Source: Tepidibacillus fermentans (GTDB taxonomy: Bacteria; Bacillota; Bacilli; Tepidibacillales; Tepidibacillaceae). Taken from it: a stretch of DNA of 64,000 nucleotides. Below the pieces are notes generated by a model. It was given only the letters and a program-made list of their open reading frames with translations, searched no databases and was not told the origin of the DNA. The DNA lies in assembly GCF_004342885.1 (NCBI RefSeq), contig NZ_SMAB01000002.1, positions 1 through 64,000 of the forward strand, given 5' to 3'. The stretch's first letter is position 1; the number at the start of each line of letters is the position of its first letter. Below, one piece after another: positions 54,379-63,174 of the stretch. The translations under genes and the position numbers were made by a program.

Positions 54379-54648
54379 ATGAAGGATTTTGACAAATTTG
54401 TACTTGGCATGGCATTGTTGCGTTTTTTTTCAGGTTCGATGGAAATATTAGCTGGATTCATGATGTTAAAATTTAATGAGATCAGTAAAGCACTAATCGT
54501 GAACTCCTTACTTGCCTTATTAGGTCCGACCATTCTTTTATTTACGACAACAATTGGTTTAATTGGCATGGCGGATAAATTATCATATGGAAAGTTATTG
54601 ATAATTTTTACAGGTGTCGGTTTCATTTTGTATGCTGTTAGAAAATAG
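54379..54648 (+). CDS. yqhV: YqhV-family membrane protein (DUF2619)
   Basis: An 89-residue protein with three hydrophobic helices (~5-25, ~35-62, ~70-86). ATG 54379 after ggaggagaggt gives MKDFDKFVLGMALLRFF. Found before spoIIIA as in B. subtilis. The function is unknown. Confidence 0.85.
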   Translation: MKDFDKFVLGMALLRFFSGSMEILAGFMMLKFNEISKALIVNSLLALLGPTILLFTTTIGLIGMADKLSYGKLLIIFTGVGFILYAVRK

Positions 54649-54708
54649 GATAAACCCATTCATTTAGGTACATACTACAAAAGATGAATTTATAGGGGGT
54701 GTATCTAA

Positions 54709-55152
54709 ATGAATCGAATCCAAGAAAGAATTTCCTATTTGGAAGGTTTAGCGGAAGGATTGGATTTATACAAAAACAAACCAGAAGGAAAATTTTTAGA
54801 AGAGCTAATGGCTGTCATCAAGGAACTGAATGAAACATTACAACATACAACCAACAGGTTAGCAGAATTAGAGGAATATGTAGAAGTAATTGATGAGGAT
54901 CTCAATGATTTAGAAGTGGACTATTATAATGAACCTGATTTCGATGATATAGATGATGAAGATGATGAGATAGATGACGAAGAAATAGATGATGGCATTC
55001 AATATTTTGAAGTAGAATGTCCATCTTGTCACGAATTGATCATGGTTGATCAAGATTTTTTTGAAGGTGAAGGACCAACAGATATCGTTTGTCCAAATTG
55101 TGATCATGTCTTTATTTTAAATGATGAAGATTCTGTTACCAATGTAAAGTAA
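54709..55152 (+). CDS. CD1247-type protein with zinc ribbon
   Basis: A 147-residue protein. The N-terminal helical domain (RIQERISYLEGLAEGLDL) resembles the CD1247 N-terminal domain; a coiled segment (~35-62) leads to a very acidic Asp/Glu tract (~70-96). A Cys4 zinc ribbon closes it (ECPSCHELI and VCPNCDHVF). The function is unknown. Its own terminator separates it from spoIIIA. Confidence 0.8.
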   Translation: MNRIQERISYLEGLAEGLDLYKNKPEGKFLEELMAVIKELNETLQHTTNRLAELEEYVEVIDEDLNDLEVDYYNEPDFDDIDDEDDEIDDEEIDDGIQYFEVECPSCHELIMVDQDFFEGEGPTDIVCPNCDHVFILNDEDSVTNVK

Positions 55153-55173
55153 AGGAAAAATGAGAACGATAAA

Positions 55174-55217
55174 AAGCTTTCCAGAAGAAGTAATGATTCA
55201 CTGGAGAGCTTTTTTAT
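55174..55217 (+). terminator. Terminator upstream of spoIIIA
   Basis: aaaaagctttccag and ctggagagctttttt form an imperfect stem followed by a T-run. Confidence 0.8.
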
Positions 55218-55224
55218 TTTTCTA

Positions 55225-55252
55225 GCATAATTTGTCCAAGTAAGAATATGTA
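55225..55252 (+). promoter_or_regulatory. Possible sigma-E promoter of the spoIIIA operon
   Basis: gcataat (55225-55231) fits the sigma-E -35 consensus, and aatatgta about 13-14 bases downstream is a weak match to the -10 (catacaat). Sigma-E control of spoIIIA is established in B. subtilis; the exact boxes here are tentative. Confidence 0.45.
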
Positions 55253-55286
55253 TTAGTGAAGAATGATAGTGGACAGGAGGTACAAG

Positions 55287-56258
55287 ATGAAGAGTGAGAT
55301 TTTAGCCATACTCCCAAATCAAATACGGCAATTTATTCAAATGGTTGAACCAACAATAGCAAAAGAAATCGAAGAAATTCGCTTACGTGAGAACCGTCCA
55401 TTAGAAATTTCTTATTTAAATCGCTTTGCTTTTCTTACTTCAAAAGGGAAAATGACGTTGCAAGAACAGGAAGCCTATATTGTATCACATGATGATATAT
55501 TAAAGATGCTTAATTTAATTAGCAATCACTCCATATACCGGTTGGAAGAAGAGTTGAAAAGAGGTTATATCACGGTAAATGGGGGCCACCGAATCGGGAT
55601 TAGTGGAAAGGTGATCCTTGAACATGGTGAAGTAAAATCGATCAAAGATATTTCCAGCTTTAATATTCGGATCGCGAAACAAAAAATTGGCGTCGCGAAT
55701 AAAGTGATTCCTTATTTAATAGCAGATAGAGATGGAAAGGTTCACAATACGTTGATTATCTCTCCACCTCAATGTGGAAAAACTACTCTTTTACGAGATA
55801 TTGCTAGACAACTTAGTATCGGAGTCCCAACACTAAGGCTCACAAGTAAAAAAGTAGGTATTGTTGATGAAAGATCAGAGATTGCTGGATGTGTATTTGG
55901 TGTTCCTCAGAATGACGTTGGTCCACGAACAGATGTATTGGATGCATGTCCAAAAGCTGAGGGAATGATGATGATGATTCGTTCCATGTCACCAGAGATA
56001 TTAATTGTAGATGAAATTGGCCGTAAAGAAGATGCTGATGCGATCTTTGAAGCACGAAATGCAGGGGTATCAATCATTGCCACTGCACATGGAAGTAATA
56101 TTGCTGAGATCGCGAATCGGCCGTCCATCTCTTCGTTGATCCAGCAAGGTATTTTTACTCGCTATGTAATCTTAAGTAGGAATCAGGGAGTAGGAACAAT
56201 AGAGCGTATCCTTAACGAAGAATTAAAGCCAGTGTTAAGGGAGAAGTCATATGCTTAA
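55287..56258 (+). CDS. spoIIIAA: Stage III sporulation protein SpoIIIAA
   Basis: A 323-residue secretion-type ATPase of the mother cell that powers the SpoIIIA-SpoIIQ channel. Walker A SPPQCGKTTLLRD (~160), Walker B ILIVDEIGRKEDADAI (~235) and the NGGHRIGISGKV motif are present. ATG 55287 follows aggaggtacaag. First gene of the eight-gene operon; overlaps spoIIIAB. Confidence 0.95.
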   Translation: MKSEILAILPNQIRQFIQMVEPTIAKEIEEIRLRENRPLEISYLNRFAFLTSKGKMTLQEQEAYIVSHDDILKMLNLISNHSIYRLEEELKRGYITVNGGHRIGISGKVILEHGEVKSIKDISSFNIRIAKQKIGVANKVIPYLIADRDGKVHNTLIISPPQCGKTTLLRDIARQLSIGVPTLRLTSKKVGIVDERSEIAGCVFGVPQNDVGPRTDVLDACPKAEGMMMMIRSMSPEILIVDEIGRKEDADAIFEARNAGVSIIATAHGSNIAEIANRPSISSLIQQGIFTRYVILSRNQGVGTIERILNEELKPVLREKSYA

Positions 56259-56769
56259 ATTAATTGGAGCAACATTAATTATTGCTGCATCTACTTATGG
56301 TGGCTTGGTTGTGGCAAGGTCATATCATGAGAGACCGAAACAATTACGCTATCTTCAGCAAGGATTACAAATGCTTGAAACAGAAATTGCCTATAGTTCA
56401 AGACCACTTCATATTGCGATGGACTTAATTGGAAAACGAATACCAGGTATAATTGGTCAGCTATTCCAAGAGATGGGGAACAATTTACGCACTTTGGATG
56501 GAGAATCAACTTTTGAATGTTGGCAAAGAGCCATTCAAACAACAATTCCAAAAACCTCACTAAAAGCGCAAGACCAACAAATCCTGCTACAATACGGACA
56601 TACATTAGGAATGACGGATAAGAACGATCAAATCAAGCATATTCAATTAACGGTACAACAACTAGTAGCAGAAGAACAATTAGCACGAGATGATCAAAAA
56701 ATATATGAAAAATTAAGTAAAAACTTAGGTGTTCTTTTAGGACTATTAATTGTGATTCTGATGTATTAG
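56251..56769 (+). CDS. spoIIIAB: Stage III sporulation protein SpoIIIAB
   Basis: A 172-residue GspF-like protein, with an N-terminal anchor helix (~3-22), a helical soluble domain containing the YLQQGLQMLETEIAYSSRPL motif, and a C-terminal helix (~152-171). Overlaps SpoIIIAA. Confidence 0.92.
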   Translation: MLKLIGATLIIAASTYGGLVVARSYHERPKQLRYLQQGLQMLETEIAYSSRPLHIAMDLIGKRIPGIIGQLFQEMGNNLRTLDGESTFECWQRAIQTTIPKTSLKAQDQQILLQYGHTLGMTDKNDQIKHIQLTVQQLVAEEQLARDDQKIYEKLSKNLGVLLGLLIVILMY

Positions 56770-56780
56770 GCGGTGAATTT

Positions 56781-56984
56781 ATGAATTTTGATGTGAATAC
56801 GATTTTTCAAATTGCAGGAATCGGTATTATTCTATCCATGATTACGACTATCTTGAAGCAAATGGATAAAAAAGAAGTGGCGGATTGGGTTACGTTGATC
56901 GGTTTTGTCGTCATTCTTTATATGGTTGCCACATTAGTCAACGATTTGTTTCAAGAAATTCAGCGCGTATTTCTTTTCCATTAA
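56781..56984 (+). CDS. spoIIIAC: Stage III sporulation protein SpoIIIAC
   Basis: A 67-residue protein of two transmembrane helices (~8-26, ~35-58) with the ILKQMDKKEVADWVTLIGF loop. Length and order are exactly as in the family. Confidence 0.93.
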   Translation: MNFDVNTIFQIAGIGIILSMITTILKQMDKKEVADWVTLIGFVVILYMVATLVNDLFQEIQRVFLFH

Positions 56985-57005
56985 CCTTAAAAGAGGTTGT
57001 TGACA

Positions 57006-57392
57006 ATGGAGATCGTACAAATTGTTGGTGTAGGTTTAATTGCAACAATATTAGCTGTACTTATAAAAGATCAAAAACCCCAATTCTCATTCCTAATCGC
57101 CTTATTTACAGGAATTGCGATTTTTCTCTTTCTCATAGGTAAGATTTCGTTGGTGATTCAAGTGTTGGAGAGATTAGCAGTACAATCGAATATTAATATG
57201 GTCTACCTAGAAACGATTCTAAAGATTATTGGAATCGCCTATATTGCAGAATTTGGTGCACAAATGGTAAAAGATGCTGGTCAAGCAGCAATTGCTTCAA
57301 AAATTGAACTTGCTGGTAAGATTCTAATTATTGTCATGGCGGTCCCAATTATTAGTGTCATTATTGAAACGATTATTCATTTGTTACCCTAA
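57006..57392 (+). CDS. spoIIIAD: Stage III sporulation protein SpoIIIAD
   Basis: A 128-residue membrane protein with four helices, related to SpoIIIAC. The ATG at 57006 is preferred over 56997 (gaggttgttgac as ribosome site). IKDQKPQFSFLIALFTG and EFGAQMVKDAGQAAIASKIELAGK are typical. Confidence 0.93.
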   Translation: MEIVQIVGVGLIATILAVLIKDQKPQFSFLIALFTGIAIFLFLIGKISLVIQVLERLAVQSNINMVYLETILKIIGIAYIAEFGAQMVKDAGQAAIASKIELAGKILIIVMAVPIISVIIETIIHLLP

Positions 57393-57404
57393 AGGATGAT
57401 CAAA

Positions 57405-58574
57405 ATGAAGAAAAAAATATTTGCCTTTCTCCTATTTCTCATCATGATTTTATCATTTTCTTCACAAAAGGTTTTTGCAGAGAGTGCAATGGATGGAATT
57501 GTAAAAGAGCAGTTACAGCAAGTGAATACACAAAAAATTGAACAGTTTTGGGATAAGCTGATGAAACAATACGGTGGTTTTTTCCCAGAAAATCAAAAAA
57601 GTTTGTTTGATCTTGTGATGCCAGGAAATGATTTCAAATTTCAATCTTTTTTTATCGGGTTAATCAAGTATATCTTCTACGAAATCCTTTATAACAGTAA
57701 ATTAATTGGCTCCATTATTTTACTAACGGTCTTTAGTACGGTTTTGCAAAACATCCAGACCACCTTTGAACAAAGCACAGTCAGTAAAGTAGCTTTTTAT
57801 GTCTCTTATTTGGTCATGATGATTATCGCCATTAATAGTTTTACCGTCGCCATTAATTCAGCCAAGGATTCCATTCAAGAAATGATCAGTTTTATGATTG
57901 CATTGATTCCATTGGTTCTTGCCCTAGTTGCCTCTTCAGGAGGGATAGTATCGGCTTCTATGTTTCATCCTTTTATCATCTTTTTAATCCATGTAATTGG
58001 TACAGTGATTTATAAAATGATTTTTCCTTTGATTTTCTTCTCAGCTGTATTATCGATCGTTAGTAAAATATCAGAAAAATATCAGGTTTCGCAATTGGCC
58101 AAGCTCTTACGTAATATCAGCATCGGTGCGTTGGGAATTTTTTCTACGATCTTTCTAGGTGTGATCTCAGTACAAGGTGCAACTGCAGCAGTAGCAGATG
58201 GGGTTACTTTGCGGACTGCAAAGTATATCACAGGGAATTTTGTTCCGGTTGTTGGGAAAATGTTCGCTGATGCGACAGATACGGTGGTTGGGGCATCATT
58301 ACTTGTAAAAAATGCCGTAGGGATGGCAGGGGTTTTGATTCTTTTATTAATCGTGATTTTTCCCTCAATTAAAATTTTGACCTTAGCTTTTATATATAAT
58401 TTTTCCTCAGCAATTATGCAACCTTTAGGGGATAATCCAATGATTGATACGTTAAATATGATTGGAAAGAACTTAATGTTTGTTTTTGCTGCATTAGCGA
58501 CTGTATGTTTAATGTTCTTCCTAGCTCTAACCATTATTATCTCAGCCGGTAATATAACTGTCATGTTGCGATAG
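57405..58574 (+). CDS. spoIIIAE: Stage III sporulation protein SpoIIIAE
   Basis: A 389-residue polytopic protein with a signal-like N terminus (~4-25) and about eight hydrophobic helices (~85-385). ATG 57405 follows aaaggatg; ATG 57396 is also possible. It forms the membrane part of the feeding-tube complex between mother cell and forespore. Confidence 0.92.
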   Translation: MKKKIFAFLLFLIMILSFSSQKVFAESAMDGIVKEQLQQVNTQKIEQFWDKLMKQYGGFFPENQKSLFDLVMPGNDFKFQSFFIGLIKYIFYEILYNSKLIGSIILLTVFSTVLQNIQTTFEQSTVSKVAFYVSYLVMMIIAINSFTVAINSAKDSIQEMISFMIALIPLVLALVASSGGIVSASMFHPFIIFLIHVIGTVIYKMIFPLIFFSAVLSIVSKISEKYQVSQLAKLLRNISIGALGIFSTIFLGVISVQGATAAVADGVTLRTAKYITGNFVPVVGKMFADATDTVVGASLLVKNAVGMAGVLILLLIVIFPSIKILTLAFIYNFSSAIMQPLGDNPMIDTLNMIGKNLMFVFAALATVCLMFFLALTIIISAGNITVMLR

Positions 58575-58579
58575 GGTGC

Positions 58580-59269
58580 ATGCATATGATTGAATGGATA
58601 AGCCATTGGTTACAAAACATTATTTTGGTCGTTTTGCTAGCGACATTTGTTGATTTATTATTACCAACGACAAACATGCAAAAGTATTCAAAAATGGTAT
58701 TAGGACTGATCGTTATCTTATCAATTATTTCACCAATTTTTAGTTTGTTTTCTAAGGATTTTTCCACTGAAATTTTTTTTCGAGAAGTAAATAAAAAGGT
58801 TAGTTCTAATGCGAATATTCCAGTTATGGAAGAAATGACAAAAAATAAAGACCAATTGAATGAAGAATTCAAGCGAAAATTGATCCAACAAGTAGAAACA
58901 GCAATGAAAGAACATCTTATATCAGTAATAGAGAATCGTTTTAATGTTACGGTTCATAAAGTAGCTCTAAAAGCAACTATAGATGAGAAGCAAAATTGGC
59001 AAATTGATCAAGTAGAAGTTTCCTTACTTGAAGGGAAACGAGATCATGTTGATGATCAAAAAAAAGAAATAAAAGAGATTGAGAAAGTAGAAATCGTAAC
59101 CGTAAATACAGACAAGTCTTCCAATTCTTCTCGTTCAGTTGAGGAAAGGGGAGAAGAAAGTGAAGTCAGCAATCAGCAATTAACAAAAGAGATGGTCCAA
59201 GTTATCAAGGAACAGTGGGGATTAAAAGAGGAACAGATTACGGTTAAGATTGAACATGATTTGAGTTAG
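58580..59269 (+). CDS. spoIIIAF: Stage III sporulation protein SpoIIIAF
   Basis: A 229-residue protein. Two N-terminal helices (~9-29, ~35-58) anchor a soluble domain; the linker (~155-195) is Glu/Ser-rich. The C-terminal part (IKEQWGLKEEQITVKIEHDLS) resembles a ring-building motif. The ATG used is 58580; 58586 is an alternative. Confidence 0.9.
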   Translation: MHMIEWISHWLQNIILVVLLATFVDLLLPTTNMQKYSKMVLGLIVILSIISPIFSLFSKDFSTEIFFREVNKKVSSNANIPVMEEMTKNKDQLNEEFKRKLIQQVETAMKEHLISVIENRFNVTVHKVALKATIDEKQNWQIDQVEVSLLEGKRDHVDDQKKEIKEIEKVEIVTVNTDKSSNSSRSVEERGEESEVSNQQLTKEMVQVIKEQWGLKEEQITVKIEHDLS

Positions 59270-59279
59270 GGGGGATTCC

Positions 59280-59921
59280 ATGAGCGAGGAACAAAAACAA
59301 AGTTGGTTAGCAAAACTATTAGGAGGTGATCATGTTTTAAGCAAGGGCAGGAAACAATTGTATTGGCTTTTTTTAGTTCTTTTCATTGGGATAGCGGTTA
59401 TGATTCTTTCATCCTTCTTTAATATTAGAGATCAGGTCATGCCAGAACTAGAAAATAATGCTCAACCTCCCTCAACTGAAACAGCTGGACTTATCAATAA
59501 AGAGAATCATCCTAAAACAATGGAAGACTATGAAAAACTTTATGAAAATAAAATAATTGAAATCTTAACAAATATGATCGGTGTAGATGAAGTCACTGTA
59601 AAAGTAAATCTAGACTCTTCTGAGGAAATCGTTGTTGAAAAAAATCAAAATTATACAGAACAGAATACCAAAGAACAGGATAAGCAAGGTGGTACAAGAG
59701 AAATAAAAGATGTCAAAAGAGATGACCAAGTCGTCTTGTACCAATCTGATAATGACGAACAACCTTTGGTGCTAAAAACATTAAAACCAAAAGTGAGGGG
59801 GGTTGTGATTGTTGCAAAAGGTGCCGATAAGATTCAAGTGAAAACGATGATTGCTGAAGCTGTCCAACGATTACTCGATGTTCCACCTTATAAAATTGCA
59901 ATATTACCAAGAAAGGGATAA
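59280..59921 (+). CDS. spoIIIAG: Stage III sporulation protein SpoIIIAG
   Basis: A 213-residue protein with one helix (~29-49) and a large domain in the space between the two membranes. In B. subtilis it forms a 30-fold ring with a beta-barrel. KNQNYTEQNTKEQDKQGG marks the loop region; the C-terminal RBM fold ends in LDVPPYKIAILPRKG. Confidence 0.93.
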   Translation: MSEEQKQSWLAKLLGGDHVLSKGRKQLYWLFLVLFIGIAVMILSSFFNIRDQVMPELENNAQPPSTETAGLINKENHPKTMEDYEKLYENKIIEILTNMIGVDEVTVKVNLDSSEEIVVEKNQNYTEQNTKEQDKQGGTREIKDVKRDDQVVLYQSDNDEQPLVLKTLKPKVRGVVIVAKGADKIQVKTMIAEAVQRLLDVPPYKIAILPRKG

Positions 59922-59930
59922 AGGACTAAA

Positions 59931-60004
59931 TTTGAATCTCAAACTTTGTTTAAAGTTTGATTTTAAAAATCAGATTCGAAATTGGTAAGATAACCAATTT
60001 CTAA
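59931..60004 (+). other. Structured spacer between spoIIIAG and spoIIIAH
   Basis: tcaaactt-tgttt-aaagtttga is a strong stem; around it gaatct and agattc can pair as an outer stem; next to it aaattggt and accaattt form another. The series ends before the gggaggtttttt ribosome site of spoIIIAH. No T-run follows. It may protect or separate mRNA ends to set the SpoIIIAG:AH ratio. Confidence 0.6.
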
Positions 60005-60025
60005 GTAAAAAAGGGAGGTTTTTTA

Positions 60026-60589
60026 ATGAAAAAGAAGATTGAAAGATCGAAACAAACAGTATGGGTACTTACGATGTTAACGATTATGGTTGTGCTATCT
60101 GTTTATTATCTCGTATCCGAACCGATCGATCCTACTAAATTTGCAAACAAAGATGTCAAGCAAGAGACAACAAGCAATGATGTCGTTACGAATGAAGCGG
60201 CGAACGTTACACAAATGACAGATGAGATTGGCGAGAATACTAGTGATTATTTTGTAGGATTAAAATATGAGAAAAGAAATATGAGAAGTAAACAACTTGA
60301 TGAATATTATTCAATGCTTAAATCGAATGCTTCTGCTGAAGCAATGGCCCAAATCCAAGATAAGATTGAACGTTTACAATCATTAGATGAAGGAGAATTG
60401 GTTCTAGAAAAATTATTAATTGCAGATGGATATAAAGATGCGGTAGTGATCACAAATGATGATGGTGTTGACGTGATTTTACAAGCGAAAAGCGTTAAAA
60501 ATGAAGAAGCAGTGCGTATCATAAAATTAGTTAGTGAACATCTTAACATTCCAGCAACAAAAGTTCATATTAAACCAGTGGAATCCTAA
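60026..60589 (+). CDS. spoIIIAH: Stage III sporulation protein SpoIIIAH
   Basis: A 187-residue mother-cell membrane protein whose outer domain binds forespore SpoIIQ. One helix (~11-31) is followed by a Thr/Asn-rich linker and a YscJ/FliF-like domain (~95-185). It is intact and ends the operon. Confidence 0.93.
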   Translation: MKKKIERSKQTVWVLTMLTIMVVLSVYYLVSEPIDPTKFANKDVKQETTSNDVVTNEAANVTQMTDEIGENTSDYFVGLKYEKRNMRSKQLDEYYSMLKSNASAEAMAQIQDKIERLQSLDEGELVLEKLLIADGYKDAVVITNDDGVDVILQAKSVKNEEAVRIIKLVSEHLNIPATKVHIKPVES

Positions 60590-60636
60590 TATGTTGATAA
60601 GGAATAAAAAGGTAAAAAATTCATAAAATTAAAAAA

Positions 60637-60672
60637 ATACCGCTCGGTCAGCAGGAGATCGAGCTTTTTTGT
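60637..60672 (+). terminator. Terminator of the spoIIIA operon
   Basis: gctcg and cgagc (with a few flanking pairs) form a short stem followed by six T. Confidence 0.7.
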
Positions 60673-60685
60673 TGAATATTTATTT

Positions 60686-60736
60686 TGGTAACTTTTATTG
60701 TGGTGTTACCACTTTAAAAAAAAGGTATGCTATAAT
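60686..60736 (+). promoter_or_regulatory. accB promoter with a palindrome
   Basis: tggtaac (60686-60692) and gttacca (60705-60711) form an inverted repeat upstream of an extended -10 (tgc-tataat, 60728-60736). It could be the operator of a fatty-acid regulator, but it does not match the FapR site well. The start of accB follows at 60770. Confidence 0.5.
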
Positions 60737-60769
60737 CTTGATAATGTTTTTTTGAAGGGGGAAAAGAAA

Positions 60770-61294
60770 ATGTACAAAATTCACGAACTTAGGGAACTCA
60801 TTAAGTTAATCGATCAATCCAGTATTCAAGAATTTGAACTGGAACAAGAAGACTCCAAAATTTCGATGAGAAAACAAGGCAAAGAAGTTGTAACTTCAAT
60901 GGTTACACCACAAGTTCAACCTGTGGTTATGGAACAAACACCAGTTATCCAAGCACCTGTTGTTCAATCTGCTCCTGTGGTACAAAAGGCTGAACCAGAA
61001 GTGGCCCCTGCAATTTCAGTAGCAAAAGATGAGAAGAAAGTGATTGATGCGAACCTCCATCAAATTAAATCGCCAATGGTCGGTACATTCTATCGTGCTC
61101 CTGCACCAGATGCTGACCCATATGTAAAAGTTGGAGATCGTGTCGATGAGAGAACAATAGTTTGTATTGTAGAAGCAATGAAGTTATTCAATGAGATAGA
61201 AGCAGAAGTTAAAGGGGAAATTGTCGAGGTACTTGTAGAAAATGGGCAATTGGTAGAATATAATCAACCCCTATTCCTTGTGAAGGTTGATTAG
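60770..61294 (+). CDS. accB: Biotin carboxyl carrier protein of acetyl-CoA carboxylase
   Basis: A 174-residue BCCP carrying the carboxybiotin for malonyl-CoA formation. Helical N terminus ([21 protein letters not shown] region), a Pro/Val/Gln-rich flexible linker (~46-82), then the biotinyl domain with VEAMK (biotinylated Lys138). ATG 60770 after gggggaaaag; a longer frame upstream is not supported. Confidence 0.96.
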   Translation: MYKIHELRELIKLIDQSSIQEFELEQEDSKISMRKQGKEVVTSMVTPQVQPVVMEQTPVIQAPVVQSAPVVQKAEPEVAPAISVAKDEKKVIDANLHQIKSPMVGTFYRAPAPDADPYVKVGDRVDERTIVCIVEAMKLFNEIEAEVKGEIVEVLVENGQLVEYNQPLFLVKVD

Positions 61295-61307
61295 GAAGGA
61301 GATTTCT

Positions 61308-62663
61308 ATGTTCCAAAAAATCTTAATCGCGAATCGTGGCGAGATTGCCGTTCGGATCATTCGAGCCTGTAAAGAAATGGGGATTCATACTGTTGCAGTT
61401 TACTCTGAAGCTGACAAGGAAGCTCTCCATGTAAAAATGGCTGATGAAGCTTATTGTATTGGACCAACGGCGTCAAAAGATTCTTATCTAAAATTTGCTA
61501 ACATAATTTCAGTTGCAAAATTGACTGAGTCAGATGCGATTCATCCTGGCTATGGTTTTCTAGCGGAGAACCCTGATTTTGCCGAAGTTTGTTCCGAATT
61601 TCAGATTGAATTCATTGGACCAACTCCTGAGGCAATAAAGAAGATGGGGGAAAAGGCTGTTGCGAAGGAAACAATGAAGGCAGCTGGTGTTCCTGTAGTA
61701 CCGGGTTCGGATGGATTGATTGAAGATGTAGAAGAGGCCGTTCAACTCTCTGAAGAGATCGGTTACCCTGTAATTATTAAGGCTACCGCTGGTGGTGGTG
61801 GCAAAGGAATGAGAGTTGCTTACAATTCGGAAGAATTAAGAAAATCAATTCAAATGGCCCAACAAGAAGCAGCACAAGCTTTTGGCAATCCAGGGGTTTA
61901 CCTTGAAAAATACTTAGAGAATCCTCGGCATATTGAAATTCAGATTATTGCCGATAAGCACGGGAATGTTGTTCATTTGGGAGAAAGAGATTGTTCGATC
62001 CAAAGACGACATCAAAAGCTGGTTGAAGAGGCACCTTCACCTGCTTTAACATCTGAATTAAGGGAAAAAATGGGTGAAGCAGCAGTACGAGCGGCAAAAG
62101 CGGTGAATTATCATGGGGCCGGAACGATTGAATTCCTATTGGATGGAGATAAATTTTATTTCATGGAAATGAATACGCGGATCCAAGTGGAACACCCTGT
62201 AACTGAGTTGATAACAGGAGTAGATTTGATTAAAGAAATGATACGTGTTGCTGCCGGGGAACCACTTTCCTTTAAACAGGAAGATATTAAGTTTAATGGT
62301 TGGGCAATTGAATGTCGAATCAATGCTGAAGATCCAGCAAAAAACTTTATGCCATCACCTGGAACGATTGACTTCTATTTACCTCCTGGTGGATTAGGGG
62401 TAAGGGTAGATAGTGCAGCATATCCTGGCTATACGATCTCTCCATTTTACGATTCGATGGTAGCGAAACTCATCGTTTGGGGAAGAGATAGAGAAGAAGC
62501 AATTTCTCGGATGAAACGGGCTTTAAGTGAGTTTGCGATGAGCGGAGTAAAATCAACGATACCTTTTCATCTAAAGTTACTAGATCATGAGCTATTTGTT
62601 AAGGGTGAGTTTGATACCAAGTTTTTAGAAAAATATCCAATTCATAAAGAATTAAATAATTAA
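61308..62663 (+). CDS. accC: Biotin carboxylase of acetyl-CoA carboxylase
   Basis: A 451-residue ATP-grasp enzyme carboxylating biotin on AccB. N-terminal domain [22 protein letters not shown] loop [11 protein letters not shown] (~160), catalytic [15 protein letters not shown] (~287-301) and VDSAAYPGY are conserved. ATG 61308 follows gaaggag. It is cotranscribed with accB. Confidence 0.96.
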   Translation: MFQKILIANRGEIAVRIIRACKEMGIHTVAVYSEADKEALHVKMADEAYCIGPTASKDSYLKFANIISVAKLTESDAIHPGYGFLAENPDFAEVCSEFQIEFIGPTPEAIKKMGEKAVAKETMKAAGVPVVPGSDGLIEDVEEAVQLSEEIGYPVIIKATAGGGGKGMRVAYNSEELRKSIQMAQQEAAQAFGNPGVYLEKYLENPRHIEIQIIADKHGNVVHLGERDCSIQRRHQKLVEEAPSPALTSELREKMGEAAVRAAKAVNYHGAGTIEFLLDGDKFYFMEMNTRIQVEHPVTELITGVDLIKEMIRVAAGEPLSFKQEDIKFNGWAIECRINAEDPAKNFMPSPGTIDFYLPPGGLGVRVDSAAYPGYTISPFYDSMVAKLIVWGRDREEAISRMKRALSEFAMSGVKSTIPFHLKLLDHELFVKGEFDTKFLEKYPIHKELNN

Positions 62664-62675
62664 AGAATGGCGAAA

Positions 62676-62704
62676 TTGTAATTTTTGCCTCCCGTTGTTA
62701 TAAT
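62676..62704 (+). promoter_or_regulatory. Promoter of the asp23-like gene
   Basis: ttgtaa (62676-62681), a 17-base spacer and tataat (62699-62704) form a good sigma-A promoter. The spacer holds cctccc, which can pair with the gggagg ribosome site downstream. A closely similar promoter occurs at 63116-63145. Confidence 0.75.
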
Positions 62705-62731
62705 GAAAAAAAGACGATGGGAGGTGTTTTT

Positions 62732-63103
62732 ATGGATACAAGAATTCGATATGACGAAGAGAATAAACTGGGAACGATCCAAATCTCCCCCCAAGTCATC
62801 GAGATGATTGCGAAATTAACAGCGGAAGAAGTAGAAGGGGTATTTCGATTGAGTGGAGGACGTGCTCGAGAATTTGTCGATTTTTTAGGGCGAAACAAGG
62901 CAAATACTAGAGGAGTTCGCTCCCAAGTCGGTCAAAGAGAAGTAGCTGTTGATATTTCGATCATTATTGAATATGGACAACCCTTTCTTACCGTTGCGGA
63001 AACATTACAGGAGCAAATAAAAAACGCGATTGAAGGCATGACTGACTTATCCGTTGTTGAGATAAATGTACATATTGATGATATTCACTATGATGATAAA
63101 TAG
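62732..63103 (+). CDS. Asp23/Gls24-family envelope stress protein
   Basis: A 123-residue soluble protein of the DUF322 family (IQISPQVIEMIAKLTAEEVEGV and the VSIIIEYG core). Partners on the membrane are AmaP-like proteins, encoded next. B. subtilis has the related YqhY at this place. ATG 62732 follows gggaggtg. Role: tied to membrane homeostasis and acetyl-CoA carboxylase control in some bacilli (inferred here). Confidence 0.9.
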   Translation: MDTRIRYDEENKLGTIQISPQVIEMIAKLTAEEVEGVFRLSGGRAREFVDFLGRNKANTRGVRSQVGQREVAVDISIIIEYGQPFLTVAETLQEQIKNAIEGMTDLSVVEINVHIDDIHYDDK

Positions 63104-63115
63104 AGTAAGTGACGA

Positions 63116-63145
63116 ATGTAATGTTTTACCCCCCTCTGTTATGAT
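63116..63145 (+). promoter_or_regulatory. Second promoter-hairpin unit before amaP
   Basis: atgtaat .. tatgat (63140-63145) resembles the upstream promoter base by base, including a C-rich spacer. ttttaccccccct-like arms (63124-63135) pair with agggggtaaaa (63144-63156). The stem ends a few bases before the aggagg ribosome site. Confidence 0.6.
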
Positions 63146-63174
63146 AGGGGGTAAAATGTTAGGAGGGAATGTAT

